A DNA stretch of 8,566 nucleotides from Acidimicrobiales bacterium. Lineage in GTDB: Bacteria > Actinomycetota > Acidimicrobiia > Acidimicrobiales > Acidimicrobilacustridaceae. The notes under the pieces were generated by a model. The model was not told where the DNA came from. It worked only from the letters and a program-made list of their open reading frames with translations, and made no database searches. Location: the NCBI GenBank assembly GCA_023261915.1, contig JALRFT010000261.1, positions 1-8,566 on the forward strand. The letters are read 5' to 3'. Below, in pieces: positions 1 through 6,206 of this stretch (its first letter is position 1; each line of letters opens with the position of its first letter). Both the position numbers and the translations under genes were made by a program.

Positions 1-106
1 TGCGGCCCTTGGGCCCGAGGGTGACCTTGACGGCGTCGGCGAGGGCGTTCACTCCGGCCTCGAGAGCCCGACGGGCCTGGTCGTCAAACTTCAGGATCTT
101 TGCCAT
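1..106 (-). CDS. groEL: GroEL chaperonin, N-terminal fragment
   Basis: This is the first 35 codons of the 60-kDa chaperonin, which forms the cytosolic double-ring folding cage closed by GroES. The translation begins MAKILKFDDQARRALEAG and continues through a VKVTLGPKGR stretch, the conserved N-terminus and start of the equatorial ATP-binding region of GroEL. The ATG at 106-104 is preceded by AGGAG with a 6-base spacer, so the start is firm. It lies 27 bp downstream of the groES stop, the usual bicistronic groES-groEL order, and should be controlled by the CIRCE element upstream of groES. The gene runs off the left edge, so the C-terminus cannot be judged (for example Gly/Met-rich versus the His-rich tail of some actinobacterial GroEL1 copies). 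Confidence 0.96.
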   Translation of the reverse strand, partial: MAKILKFDDQARRALEAGVNALADAVKVTLGPKGR

Positions 107-133
107 TGGTTTCTCCTGTTCAGCGTGTCGGCG

Positions 134-424
134 TCACTTGAGGACGGCGAGCACGTCACGAGCGTTGAGGATGAGCAGGTCCTGACCATCGACGGTGATC
201 TCGGTCCCGCCGTACTTGGAGTAGACGACCTTGTCGCCGACCTTGACGTCGAGGGGAATCACCTCGCCGGTCTGCTCCGAGCGGCGGCCGGGGCCCACAG
301 CGAGGACCTCGCCCTGCTGGGGCTTTTCCTTAGCGGTATCGGGGATGACGAGACCCGAGGCAGTGGTCTCCTCGGCCTCGCTGGTCTTGACGACGATGCG
401 GTCATCGAGCGGCTGAAGATTCAT
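134..424 (-). CDS. groES: GroES co-chaperonin
   Basis: The 10-kDa co-chaperonin forms the heptameric lid on GroEL. The product is 96 aa, the usual family length. It shows the N-terminal LQPLDDRIVVK strand, the mobile loop at about residues 15-35 with the GroEL-contacting GLVIPD segment (24-29), then VGDKVVYSKYGGTEI and the C-terminal LLILNARDVLAVL. I chose the ATG at 424 because an AGGGAGG Shine-Dalgarno sequence (434-440) sits 9 bases upstream. An in-frame GTG at 433 directly abuts that sequence and would leave no spacer. The gene heads the groES-groEL operon. Its leader of about 110 bases carries a CIRCE element and a 19-bp palindrome, so heat-shock control by HrcA is expected. Nothing in the protein looks unusual. 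Confidence 0.96.
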   Translation of the reverse strand: MNLQPLDDRIVVKTSEAEETTASGLVIPDTAKEKPQQGEVLAVGPGRRSEQTGEVIPLDVKVGDKVVYSKYGGTEITVDGQDLLILNARDVLAVLK

Positions 425-474
425 GGCTGACACCCTCCCTGGGCGTGTTCGTTGTCTGTTGCTGGATCGTTGTC

Positions 475-493
475 ATGCCAGCACTGCTGGCAT
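475..493. repeat. 19-bp perfect palindrome in groES leader
   Basis: ATGCCAGCA and TGCTGGCAT form perfect 9-base arms around one central base. The site lies between CIRCE and the groES ribosome binding site, 17 bp from the CIRCE element and inside the predicted untranslated leader. In RNA it would fold as an 8-bp stem with a 3-base loop. As DNA it has the look of a dimeric repressor operator. Its core AGCACT is shared with the CIRCE arm, but it lacks the two-arm, 9-base-spacer layout of CIRCE. Its function is unknown. Confidence 0.6.
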
Positions 494-510
494 TCCCCAC
501 CGGCGAGCGA

Positions 511-537
511 TTAGCACTCGTCGATTGCGAGTGCCAA
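511..537. promoter_or_regulatory. CIRCE operator (HrcA binding site)
   Basis: The sequence is TTAGCACTC, nine bases, then GAGTGCCAA. The consensus is TTAGCACTC-N9-GAGTGCTAA, so there is one mismatch in 18 arm positions. It lies about 87 bp upstream of the groES start, where CIRCE is usual. HrcA represses groESL through this site and is released on heat shock. hrcA itself is not in the window. Confidence 0.95.
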
Positions 538-566
538 GCATACGGGGAGGGGGCCCGGGACGACAA
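537..566 (-). promoter_or_regulatory. Candidate groESL sigma-A-type promoter
   Basis: On the minus strand TTGTCG (566-561) and TATGCT (542-537) are separated by 18 bases, a fair match to -35 and -10 boxes. Transcription would then start near 530, inside CIRCE, the classic arrangement for HrcA repression. An alternative uses TTGGCA (537-532) as -35 with GCTAAT (515-510) as -10, both overlapping CIRCE. The sequence does not decide between them. Confidence 0.45.
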
Positions 567-618
567 CCCGAACCGCCCTGCTCCCCCGGGGCCGGCCACC
601 CCGGGTGGTCGCCCCGCC

Positions 619-1614
619 TCAGAGAACGGGCAGACGCAGGTTGGCCTGGGCGCCGGTGTCGAGCGGCGACGGCCCGTCCTGGGACAGCCGCCACCATGCC
701 GCCGCCGCCACCATGGCGGCGTTGTCGGTGCACATGGACCGGCTGGGCAGCAGCGGGTGGATCCCGTCGGCCATGCAGGCATCAAGCATGGATTCGCGCA
801 ACTGGGAGTTCGCCGCCACGCCCCCGGCGAGCACCAGGCCCCGGGCCCCGTACTCGGCCGCCGCCCGCCGGGCCTTGGTCACGAGTACGTCCACGACGGC
901 CTGTTGGAACGACGCCGACACGTCGGCGGTGGACACCTGGGGGTTCTTGCGGACGTGGTTCACCACCGACGTCTTCAACCCCGAGAACGAGAAGTCGTAG
1001 CCGTCGTCGAGCATGGCTCGGGGGAACGCAATCGCCGTCGGGTCCCCGGCCATGGCCTCGGCGTCGATGGCCGGCCCACCGGGGTATCCGAGCCCGAGGA
1101 ACCGAGCCACCTTGTCGAACGCCTCACCAGCGGCGTCGTCGAGCGTCGAGCCCAACAGCCGGTAACGACCGTGACCCTCCATGAGCACAAGCAGGGTGTG
1201 CCCCCCCGAAACCATGAGGACCACGAGCGGAAGTTCGAGTTCGGGTTCTTCCAGAAACGCCGCGTAGAGGTGAGCTTCGAGATGGTTCACGGCCACGAAC
1301 GGCACGTCCCACACCAGCGCCAGCGCCTTGGCGGCACTGACCCCGACGAGCAGGGCCCCAATCAGCCCCGGCCCCACGGTGGCCCCCACGGCGTCGACAT
1401 GCCCGTCATCGAGCCCGGCCTCGACCAAGGCCTGAGCAACCACCGGGGTGAGAAGTTCCACATGGGCGCGACTCGCCACCTCAGGGACCACGCCGCCGTA
1501 GCGAGCGTGGAGGTCCACCTGCGACGACACCACCGACGACAACACCTCCCGGGCGTCAGCCACCACCGCAGCTGCCGTCTCGTCACACGACGTCTCGATC
1601 CCCAGGATTCTCAT
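619..1614 (-). CDS. tsaD: TsaD, tRNA t6A37 threonylcarbamoyltransferase
   Basis: TsaD transfers the threonylcarbamoyl group from threonylcarbamoyl-AMP to A37 of ANN-decoding tRNAs in the cytosol, working with TsaB and TsaE. The 331-aa protein is of normal length and starts MRILGIETSCDETAAAVV, the ASKHA-fold phosphate-1 motif. The metal-binding pair is H111 and H115 in NHLEAHLYA. The nucleotide and metal elements SGGHT (136-140), LAGGVAANSQLR (262-273) and CTDNAAM with D297 are all present. The ATG at 1614 overlaps the rimI stop by 4 bp (ATGA), and GGGGAG lies 6 bases upstream, so translational coupling is likely. The gene ends the tsaE-tsaB-rimI-tsaD unit. A GC-rich inverted repeat follows its stop but no convincing terminator. 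Confidence 0.97.
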   Translation of the reverse strand: MRILGIETSCDETAAAVVADAREVLSSVVSSQVDLHARYGGVVPEVASRAHVELLTPVVAQALVEAGLDDGHVDAVGATVGPGLIGALLVGVSAAKALALVWDVPFVAVNHLEAHLYAAFLEEPELELPLVVLMVSGGHTLLVLMEGHGRYRLLGSTLDDAAGEAFDKVARFLGLGYPGGPAIDAEAMAGDPTAIAFPRAMLDDGYDFSFSGLKTSVVNHVRKNPQVSTADVSASFQQAVVDVLVTKARRAAAEYGARGLVLAGGVAANSQLRESMLDACMADGIHPLLPSRSMCTDNAAMVAAAAWWRLSQDGPSPLDTGAQANLRLPVL

Positions 1615-2147
1615 GATGCACTCCCCGTTGCCTCGACCTCTGCGGTGACGCCCAGTGCGGCCAAACGGCGGCCGTAGTCATCGGAGGTCACGTCTTGGGC
1701 CCACAGCACGAGGGCGTCTTCGCCGTTGTCGCTGTAGTAACCCTTGCGCACACCCGCCGGGGCGAACCCGAACTGCCGGTAGAGCCCCAACGCCGCCTCG
1801 TTCGACGCCCGAACTTCGAGTGTCAGGGCCGCTACCTGTCGCCGGCGAGCGTCGGTGACGAGGGCGGTGAGCAGGGTGGTGGCCACCCCGGTGCGGCGGT
1901 GGGCGTCGTCGGTGGCGATGGTGGTGATGTGGCCGTCATCACCGGCGTAGAGCATGCCGGCGAAACCAACCACTCGCCCGGCCCGGCGCGCCACTCGGTA
2001 ACAACGGGTGTCGTCCCCCCGGCCGAGCTCGGCGAGAAACAGTGCCGGCGACCACCGCTCACCGTCCTGTTGGCCATCGATGCGGACCACCTGACGCAGA
2101 TGCCGTCGACGCATCGGCACCACCTCGAGGGTCCCCGCCGACGTCAC
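1611..2147 (-). CDS. rimI: RimI-type GNAT N-acetyltransferase
   Basis: This is a GNAT-fold acetyltransferase of the RimI type, which uses acetyl-CoA to acetylate protein N-termini (ribosomal protein S18 in E. coli). With a start at GTG 2147 it is 178 aa. The fold is visible: ITTIATDDAHRRTGVAT (74-90) carries the acetyl-CoA pyrophosphate loop, EVRASNEAALGLYRQFGF (111-128) is the typical motif B, and RKGYYSDNGEDALVL (134-148) is the RimI-like C-terminal strand region. I chose GTG 2147 because it overlaps the tsaB stop as GTGA and has GGGAG 5 bases upstream. The frame stays open to 2228, but that would overlap tsaB by 85 bp. The last 25 or so residues extend past the fold. The tsaB-rimI-tsaD order supports the name; the substrate here is inferred. 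Confidence 0.88.
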   Translation of the reverse strand: MTSAGTLEVVPMRRRHLRQVVRIDGQQDGERWSPALFLAELGRGDDTRCYRVARRAGRVVGFAGMLYAGDDGHITTIATDDAHRRTGVATTLLTALVTDARRRQVAALTLEVRASNEAALGLYRQFGFAPAGVRKGYYSDNGEDALVLWAQDVTSDDYGRRLAALGVTAEVEATGSAS

Positions 2148-2842
2148 GACGACTCCCGTGTGATCCAGCCGATCTCGGCGTCGGGCTTGCGCAGGTAGAG
2201 CGGCTCGATCTCCCACGGCTTCACCCACTGCTCCCGCAACGCCCGGGCGTGGGCCAACATGACGAGCGACGAGGCGGACGGGTAAGCGAGTTCGGCGTCG
2301 GCCACCTCAACCTGATGCAACCCGTCGAACACCTCGGGGTAGCGCAGGGCGCCGTCCCCCACGAGCAGACAGTCCTCACCTCCGGCGAGCACCTCGGAGG
2401 CCACGTCGTCGGGAGGGCCGACGGCCGGGCCCGACACCCGCTGGATACCGCCGGGGACCTGACGGTAGAAGGCGTGGTACACCTCGCCCCGTCGAGCGTC
2501 GACGACGGCGCCGATGAGCCGGGGGGTGAACCGCACGGCGAACGCCAACAAGTCGAGACTGCTGACGCCAATCATCGGTACCCGCAGGGCATGGGCCATG
2601 GCCTTGGCTGACGCCACCCCGACCCGCAGGCCGGTGAAGAGACCCGGACCGAGATCGACGGCCACCACGCTGACCTCCGACAGTTCAATGCGCGCCTGCT
2701 GACAGGTGAAGGCGATGGCCGGTGTCAGCGTCTCGGCATGCTGGCGGGCCCGGATGGAGTGACTCGAGGCCAGCACACCCTCGTGGCCGCCGACGGCGCA
2801 CGACACCTGCGCCGTGGCAGTGTCGATACCGAGGATCAACAT
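2144..2842 (-). CDS. tsaB: TsaB, t6A synthesis partner of TsaD
   Basis: TsaB is a catalytically inactive ASKHA-fold paralogue of TsaD that dimerises with it and is needed for t6A37 formation in bacteria. The 232-aa protein opens MLILGIDTATAQVSCAV and contains the diagnostic VDLGPGLFTGLRVGVASAKA (62-81), followed by GVSSLDLLA (92-100). Length and N-terminal domain are normal, and the C-terminal half is divergent as usual for the family. The ATG at 2842 lies inside the end of tsaE (7-bp overlap) and has GAGG 7 bases upstream. It overlaps rimI by 4 bp at the other end. TsaE, TsaB and TsaD would assemble from this one transcript. Confidence 0.94.
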   Translation of the reverse strand: MLILGIDTATAQVSCAVGGHEGVLASSHSIRARQHAETLTPAIAFTCQQARIELSEVSVVAVDLGPGLFTGLRVGVASAKAMAHALRVPMIGVSSLDLLAFAVRFTPRLIGAVVDARRGEVYHAFYRQVPGGIQRVSGPAVGPPDDVASEVLAGGEDCLLVGDGALRYPEVFDGLHQVEVADAELAYPSASSLVMLAHARALREQWVKPWEIEPLYLRKPDAEIGWITRESS

Positions 2843-3354
2843 GAGTCGGCCTCGGCGGCGTCAGCGTCGGCGAGCCACGGGGCGAGCGCGGCTGCCAAGG
2901 CCCGTCGACGAGCGGACCAACGACTCCCCACGGTGCTGAGGGCGAAGTGACGGTCGTCGTCCCCCTCCCCGAGACTGATGTGGATCTCGAGGTAGTCGGC
3001 GGGCAGCACCGGGGTGATCATGTCCCCCCACTCAATGAGGACGACGCCCTCGTCGTCGAGCAGTTCGGCCAGCGCCAGGTCGGCCACCTCGTCGAGCCGG
3101 TCAAGGCGGTAGACGTCAAGGTGGTGCAGGGTCAGCCGACCGTCGTAGCGGTTCACCAGCGTGAACGTCGGGCTGGTGATGGGTTCATCCACCCCGAGGG
3201 CCCGTCCGAACCCCTGGGCGAAGGCCGTCTTGCCCGCGCCGAGGTCCCCGGTCAGCAGCACCAGATCCCCGGGCCGGGACAGCTCCGCCACGGCTGCGGC
3301 AAGCGCCCGGGTCCCTTCGGGGGCTGCGGTGGAGGCGGTCAGGTCAGCGGACAC
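2836..3354 (-). CDS. tsaE: TsaE, P-loop ATPase of t6A synthesis
   Basis: TsaE is the small ATPase that binds the TsaB-TsaD complex and is needed for repeated rounds of t6A synthesis. From GTG 3354 the product is 172 aa. It has Walker A GDLGAGKT (36-43), the switch segment SPTFTLVNRY (61-70), HLDVYRL (78-84) and the Walker-B-like VVLIEWGD (104-111) with the family's conserved E-W pair. The start is uncertain. No ATG is available, the frame stays open to a TTG at 3465, and the extra Arg/Pro-rich stretch looks non-coding. GTG 3354 gives a family-like length but only a short-spaced GGGG upstream. It is the first gene of the t6A unit and divergent from the eRF1-like gene, so its promoter should lie in 3355-3497. 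Confidence 0.9.
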   Translation of the reverse strand: MSADLTASTAAPEGTRALAAAVAELSRPGDLVLLTGDLGAGKTAFAQGFGRALGVDEPITSPTFTLVNRYDGRLTLHHLDVYRLDRLDEVADLALAELLDDEGVVLIEWGDMITPVLPADYLEIHISLGEGDDDRHFALSTVGSRWSARRRALAAALAPWLADADAAEADSC

Positions 3355-3497
3355 GATCCCCAACGCTACCGCTGCCCGCCCCCGGCCCTGCCCCAGCCCA
3401 CATTGGGACCAACGCCCCGTGGCAACCGACGGCGGGCGTGCCACCCTCGGCGGTGGAATCCGCAACGGGACGACACCCTCTGATGACAGGACACACC
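3355..3497. promoter_or_regulatory. Divergent intergenic region, tsaE / eRF1-like gene
   Basis: These roughly 140 bp separate the start of tsaE (minus) from the start of the eRF1-like gene (plus) and must hold promoters for both if the gene starts are right. The stretch is C-rich on the plus strand. I could not pick convincing -10 or -35 boxes for either direction. A short inverted repeat, CCACC and GGTGG around six bases (3441-3456), is present but is weak evidence of an operator. Confidence 0.5.
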
Positions 3498-4589
3498 GTG
3501 CACCTCCCCGCCCCCGACCCCACCACCTGGTTCGCTGCCTCCGGACCCTTCGTCAGTTGCTGGCTGCCCGCCCTCTCTGCCAGCGAGGACCCCGCCCGTC
3601 GATTGCGACTCGAGTGGCGCCACGCCCGCAGCGAACTCGTTGGTGCCCCCGAGGTCGCCCTGGCTGCCATCGACAATTTGCTGGGCAGCGAGCGCGCCCA
3701 TGAGGACCGGGCAAGCCTCCTCGTGTTCGCCGACGCCACCGGCACCGTCGCCGGCCTCCATCTGGCCGCCCAGCCGGCCACCAGCTGCGCCTGGGTGGAT
3801 GCCCTCCCCCGGCTGGGCCCCGTGCTGCTCGCCCGTCAACAGGTCATCCCCCACATCGTGGTCATCGCCGATCGGGCCGGTGCGGACATTGAGGTGGTCG
3901 ACCACGGCGAAGCGGTCACCGAGCACGTTGAGGGCGACACCACCTACCTCCATCGCAGTCACCCGGGCGGTTGGTCGCAGCGTCGCTACCAACAGCGGGC
4001 GGAGAACACGTGGGAGCGCAACGCCAAGGGTGTCGCCGGTGAGGTCGATGCCCTTGTGGGAGAAGTGGGGGCGCGCCTCGTGGTGGTGGCCGGGGACCCA
4101 CGGGCGGTCGGGTTCCTCACCGAACACGCCACCGACCGTCTCGCCGCAGTGCTCCACCACGTCGAGGGGGCAGGCCGATCCGATCGGGACCCCTTCGCCG
4201 AGGTAGCCGGTGAGGTCCACCGGCTCGAGGAGGCGTTGGTCCGACGCGACCTCGCTGACGTGCTCGAACAATTCACTGCTGGGACCGCCAACGGTGGGAT
4301 CACCGACGGGGCGGAACGAACCCTCGCCATGGTGGACCAGGGTCGGGTCGACCGGATCCTCGTGCACGACGACGTCACCGATGACCGCCGGGCGTGGTTT
4401 GCCCCGAGCGCTCGCCAGGCGGCCACGGACCCCGACACGCTGGCCGCACTGGGCCTCGAACCCGTGGAGGGACGACTCGTCGACGTGGCGCTGTGGGCGG
4501 CACACACCACCGGCGTGCCGATCACCATGCTCCCCGACCCGATCCCCGATGGCCCCAGCGGAGGCATCGGCGGACTGCTGCGGCGGTAG
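3498..4589 (+). CDS. Bacterial eRF1-like protein (baeRF family 2, Rv2629/Balon group)
   Basis: I recognise a bacterial eRF1/Pelota-like protein of the Rv2629 type, 363 aa. Visible parts are an N-terminal WFAASGPFVSCWLPA segment (11-25), the central strand VVIADRAGADI (121-131), the loop HPGGWSQRRYQQRAE (155-169) where eRF1-related domains carry their catalytic or contact residues (G157, G158, Q161), a second strand VVVAGDPRAV (195-204), and a C-terminal GGIGGLLRR tail resembling Rv2629. Known relatives include the DosR-regulated Rv2629 of M. tuberculosis and Balon, a hibernation factor bound in the ribosomal A site. A ribosome-associated stress role here is therefore an inference, with peptidyl-tRNA hydrolysis the alternative. 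GTG 3498 has AGGA 6 bases upstream; ATG 3483 (368 aa) is the alternative start. It is the only plus-strand gene and breaks the alr-tsaE order. No signal peptide or membrane segment is seen. Confidence 0.82.
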   Translation: MHLPAPDPTTWFAASGPFVSCWLPALSASEDPARRLRLEWRHARSELVGAPEVALAAIDNLLGSERAHEDRASLLVFADATGTVAGLHLAAQPATSCAWVDALPRLGPVLLARQQVIPHIVVIADRAGADIEVVDHGEAVTEHVEGDTTYLHRSHPGGWSQRRYQQRAENTWERNAKGVAGEVDALVGEVGARLVVVAGDPRAVGFLTEHATDRLAAVLHHVEGAGRSDRDPFAEVAGEVHRLEEALVRRDLADVLEQFTAGTANGGITDGAERTLAMVDQGRVDRILVHDDVTDDRRAWFAPSARQAATDPDTLAALGLEPVEGRLVDVALWAAHTTGVPITMLPDPIPDGPSGGIGGLLRR

Positions 4590-4598
4590 AGCCCGGCG

Positions 4599-5711
4599 CT
4601 AGTGGTGGTAGTGACGACCCACCCGGGGGCCGATGCCACATACGATCTCATTGGGGATGGTGCCGAGCGCCAGCGCCCAGTCCCACGGGCTGATCGTCTC
4701 GTCACCCTGAGTGCCGAGCAACACCACCTCGTCGCCAGGACCGATCTCTGACTCCGCACCCACGTCAACCATCAGCTGGTCCATGGTCACCCGTCCCACC
4801 ATGGGGTACCGACGACCACCGATGAGCACCTCGCCCCCCACCGACGACAACGCTCGCGGGACACCGTCGGCGTAACCGATGGGGATCGTCACGACAACGC
4901 TGTCACGTTCCAGTCGGTGAGCGAGGCCGTAGGACACTCCCTCCCCCGCCGGAAGTTCCATGCGGTGCGATACCCGGGTCGAGAGGGTGAGAGCCGGGTG
5001 AAGTTCCACTCGGCCATCGAGGGGCGGAGAGGCCGAGATGCCGTAGAGGGAGATCCCGACCCGCACGAGGTCGTAGCGGCTGCGGGGGTGGTCGATGCCC
5101 GCCGCCGAGTTGGCAGCGTGGGTGAGCGGAGGCCGGATGCCTTCGGACTCCAACGTGCGGAGCACCTCCTCGAACCGGTCAATCTGCCGATCGGTGAAAT
5201 CACTCGTCGGATCGTCGGCGATGGCACAGTGCGTCCAGACCCCCTCGAAATCGAGTTCGGGTCGCTCGGCCAACACCCGGGCCAGCGCCAGCGCCTGGGG
5301 AGGCCGCGCACCGAGGCGATTCATGCCGGTGTTGACCTTGAGGTGGACCTGGGGGCGCCGACCGAACTCTTCGCCCGCCTGCGCCAACGATTCGACGGCG
5401 TCGGGGGTGTACACCGCCACCCGCAGATCCCAGCGCACGGCCGCAGCCAGATCGGCCCCGCGGGGTTCACCGAGCAACATGATGGGGGCGTCGATTCCCG
5501 CCTTGCGCAGGACCGCTCCCTCCTCGACGAGGGCGACGGCCAGCCACGTGGCCCCCGCCTCAAGCACCGCCTGACTGACGGCGATGGCGCCATGGCCGTA
5601 CCCGTCGGCCTTGACCACGGCACACAGCTCGGCTGGTTGGACGCGCGCACCGATGGAGCGAATGTTGTGCCGGATGGCCTCGAGATCGATGTGGGCCCGC
5701 GTCGGCCGCAC
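4599..5711 (-). CDS. alr: Alanine racemase
   Basis: This is a fold-type III PLP enzyme that interconverts L- and D-alanine in the cytosol, supplying D-Ala for peptidoglycan. The 370-aa protein is of standard length. AVVKADGYGHG places the PLP lysine at K34. HLKVNTGMNRLG (123-134) carries K125, the usually carbamylated position, and R132. RVGISLYG (217-224) is present, and the second catalytic base Y261 lies in GVSYG. The domain ends with CGIGPRVGRHY. The GTG start at 5711 lies 2 bp after the stop of the CBS gene, with a weak GGA upstream, so coupling is likely. The C-terminus faces the eRF1-like gene with only 9 bp between the two stop codons, leaving no room for an intergenic terminator. Confidence 0.97.
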   Translation of the reverse strand: MRPTRAHIDLEAIRHNIRSIGARVQPAELCAVVKADGYGHGAIAVSQAVLEAGATWLAVALVEEGAVLRKAGIDAPIMLLGEPRGADLAAAVRWDLRVAVYTPDAVESLAQAGEEFGRRPQVHLKVNTGMNRLGARPPQALALARVLAERPELDFEGVWTHCAIADDPTSDFTDRQIDRFEEVLRTLESEGIRPPLTHAANSAAGIDHPRSRYDLVRVGISLYGISASPPLDGRVELHPALTLSTRVSHRMELPAGEGVSYGLAHRLERDSVVVTIPIGYADGVPRALSSVGGEVLIGGRRYPMVGRVTMDQLMVDVGAESEIGPGDEVVLLGTQGDETISPWDWALALGTIPNEIVCGIGPRVGRHYHH

Positions 5712-5713
5712 GG

Positions 5714-6205
5714 TCAGCCGTCCGACGCCCGGCGGTCACCCTCGTTGATGATGGCCCGCACGATGTCACCCCGGGCCACGATGCCCACGAGGTGATGGGA
5801 GGCGTCGACGACGGGCAGACGCGACACGTTGTGGTCGTGCATGGCCGTGGCCGCGTCCTCCACGGTGGCCGAGTCCACGACACAGTGGGGGTCGGGGGTC
5901 ATGACCTCACCCACCGTGGCGCCCAGAGCCTTGGCTACCGACTCATCGAGCGCCTTCTTGTCGAACGGCATGGTGACGTTGACGCCGAGGAAGTTCACCA
6001 CGGTGGGGAAGTGCAGTCGGGCCTCCTCCACCACGAGGTCCCCGGTGGACAGGATCCCCACCACCCGGCCGGCAGCGTCAACCACCGGTCCGGCATCGAC
6101 CCCGCGGTCCATGAGCCGACGCATGGCCGTCTCCACATTCTCATCCGCGGTGAACGTCACCACCTCGGTAGTCATGACCGTGGCTACGGGCACCTGGCTC
6201 AACAT
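5714..6205 (-). CDS. CBS-pair domain protein
   Basis: This stand-alone tandem CBS-domain (Bateman module) protein of 163 aa is probably a cytosolic sensor that binds adenosine nucleotides. CBS1 spans about residues 8-60 (VMTTEVVTFTADENVETAMRR to VGILSTGDLV). An insert with HFPTVVNFLGV (65-75) follows, then CBS2 at about 98-152 (VGEVMTPDPHCVVDSATVED to GIVARGDIVRAI). Both modules end with the nucleotide-binding G-[IV]-x-[ST/R]-x-GD pattern. There is no attached enzyme, transporter or DNA-binding domain. ATG 6205 has AGGAG 5 bases upstream and starts 1 bp after the nnrD stop. alr starts 2 bp after its end, so it sits inside the nnrD-alr operon. The partner it regulates is not evident; the context makes Alr or NnrD candidates, but this is only inference. 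Confidence 0.9.
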   Translation of the reverse strand: MLSQVPVATVMTTEVVTFTADENVETAMRRLMDRGVDAGPVVDAAGRVVGILSTGDLVVEEARLHFPTVVNFLGVNVTMPFDKKALDESVAKALGATVGEVMTPDPHCVVDSATVEDAATAMHDHNVSRLPVVDASHHLVGIVARGDIVRAIINEGDRRASDG

Positions 6206-6206
6206 G

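Noticed and set aside
594..610. GC-rich inverted repeat (GGCCACCC, C, GGGTGGTC) just after the tsaD stop, as a terminator
   Set aside because: There is no loop of useful size in the perfect part and no following U-tract on the minus strand. It may still slow polymerase, but it is too weak to annotate.
701..716. Perfect eukaryotic Kozak-like sequence GCCGCCGCCACCATGG
   Set aside because: It is the reverse complement of the Ala/Trp-rich C-terminal tsaD codons (MVAAAAWW). This is coincidence in GC-rich coding DNA.
445..1677. 410-codon open frame on the plus strand, antisense to tsaD and the groES leader
   Set aside because: It is opposite tsaD, whose catalytic motifs are all intact, and runs through CIRCE. 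The His/Arg/Gly-rich translation resembles no protein, and long antisense frames are common at this GC content.
2148..2228. Upstream extension of rimI to a start at 2228
   Set aside because: It would overlap tsaB by 85 bp. The GTG at 2147 has a good ribosome binding site and the GTGA junction, and the extension is Arg-rich without family similarity.
3441..3456. CCACC/GGTGG inverted repeat in the divergent region as an operator
   Set aside because: The arms are only 5 bp and such repeats arise often by chance at this base composition; there is no second copy nearby.
3366..4505. 379-codon minus-strand open frame opposite the eRF1-like gene
   Set aside because: The Gly/Val/His-rich translation has no recognisable domain, while the plus strand encodes a recognisable family. 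It would also overlap the tsaE start region. Treated as a shadow frame.
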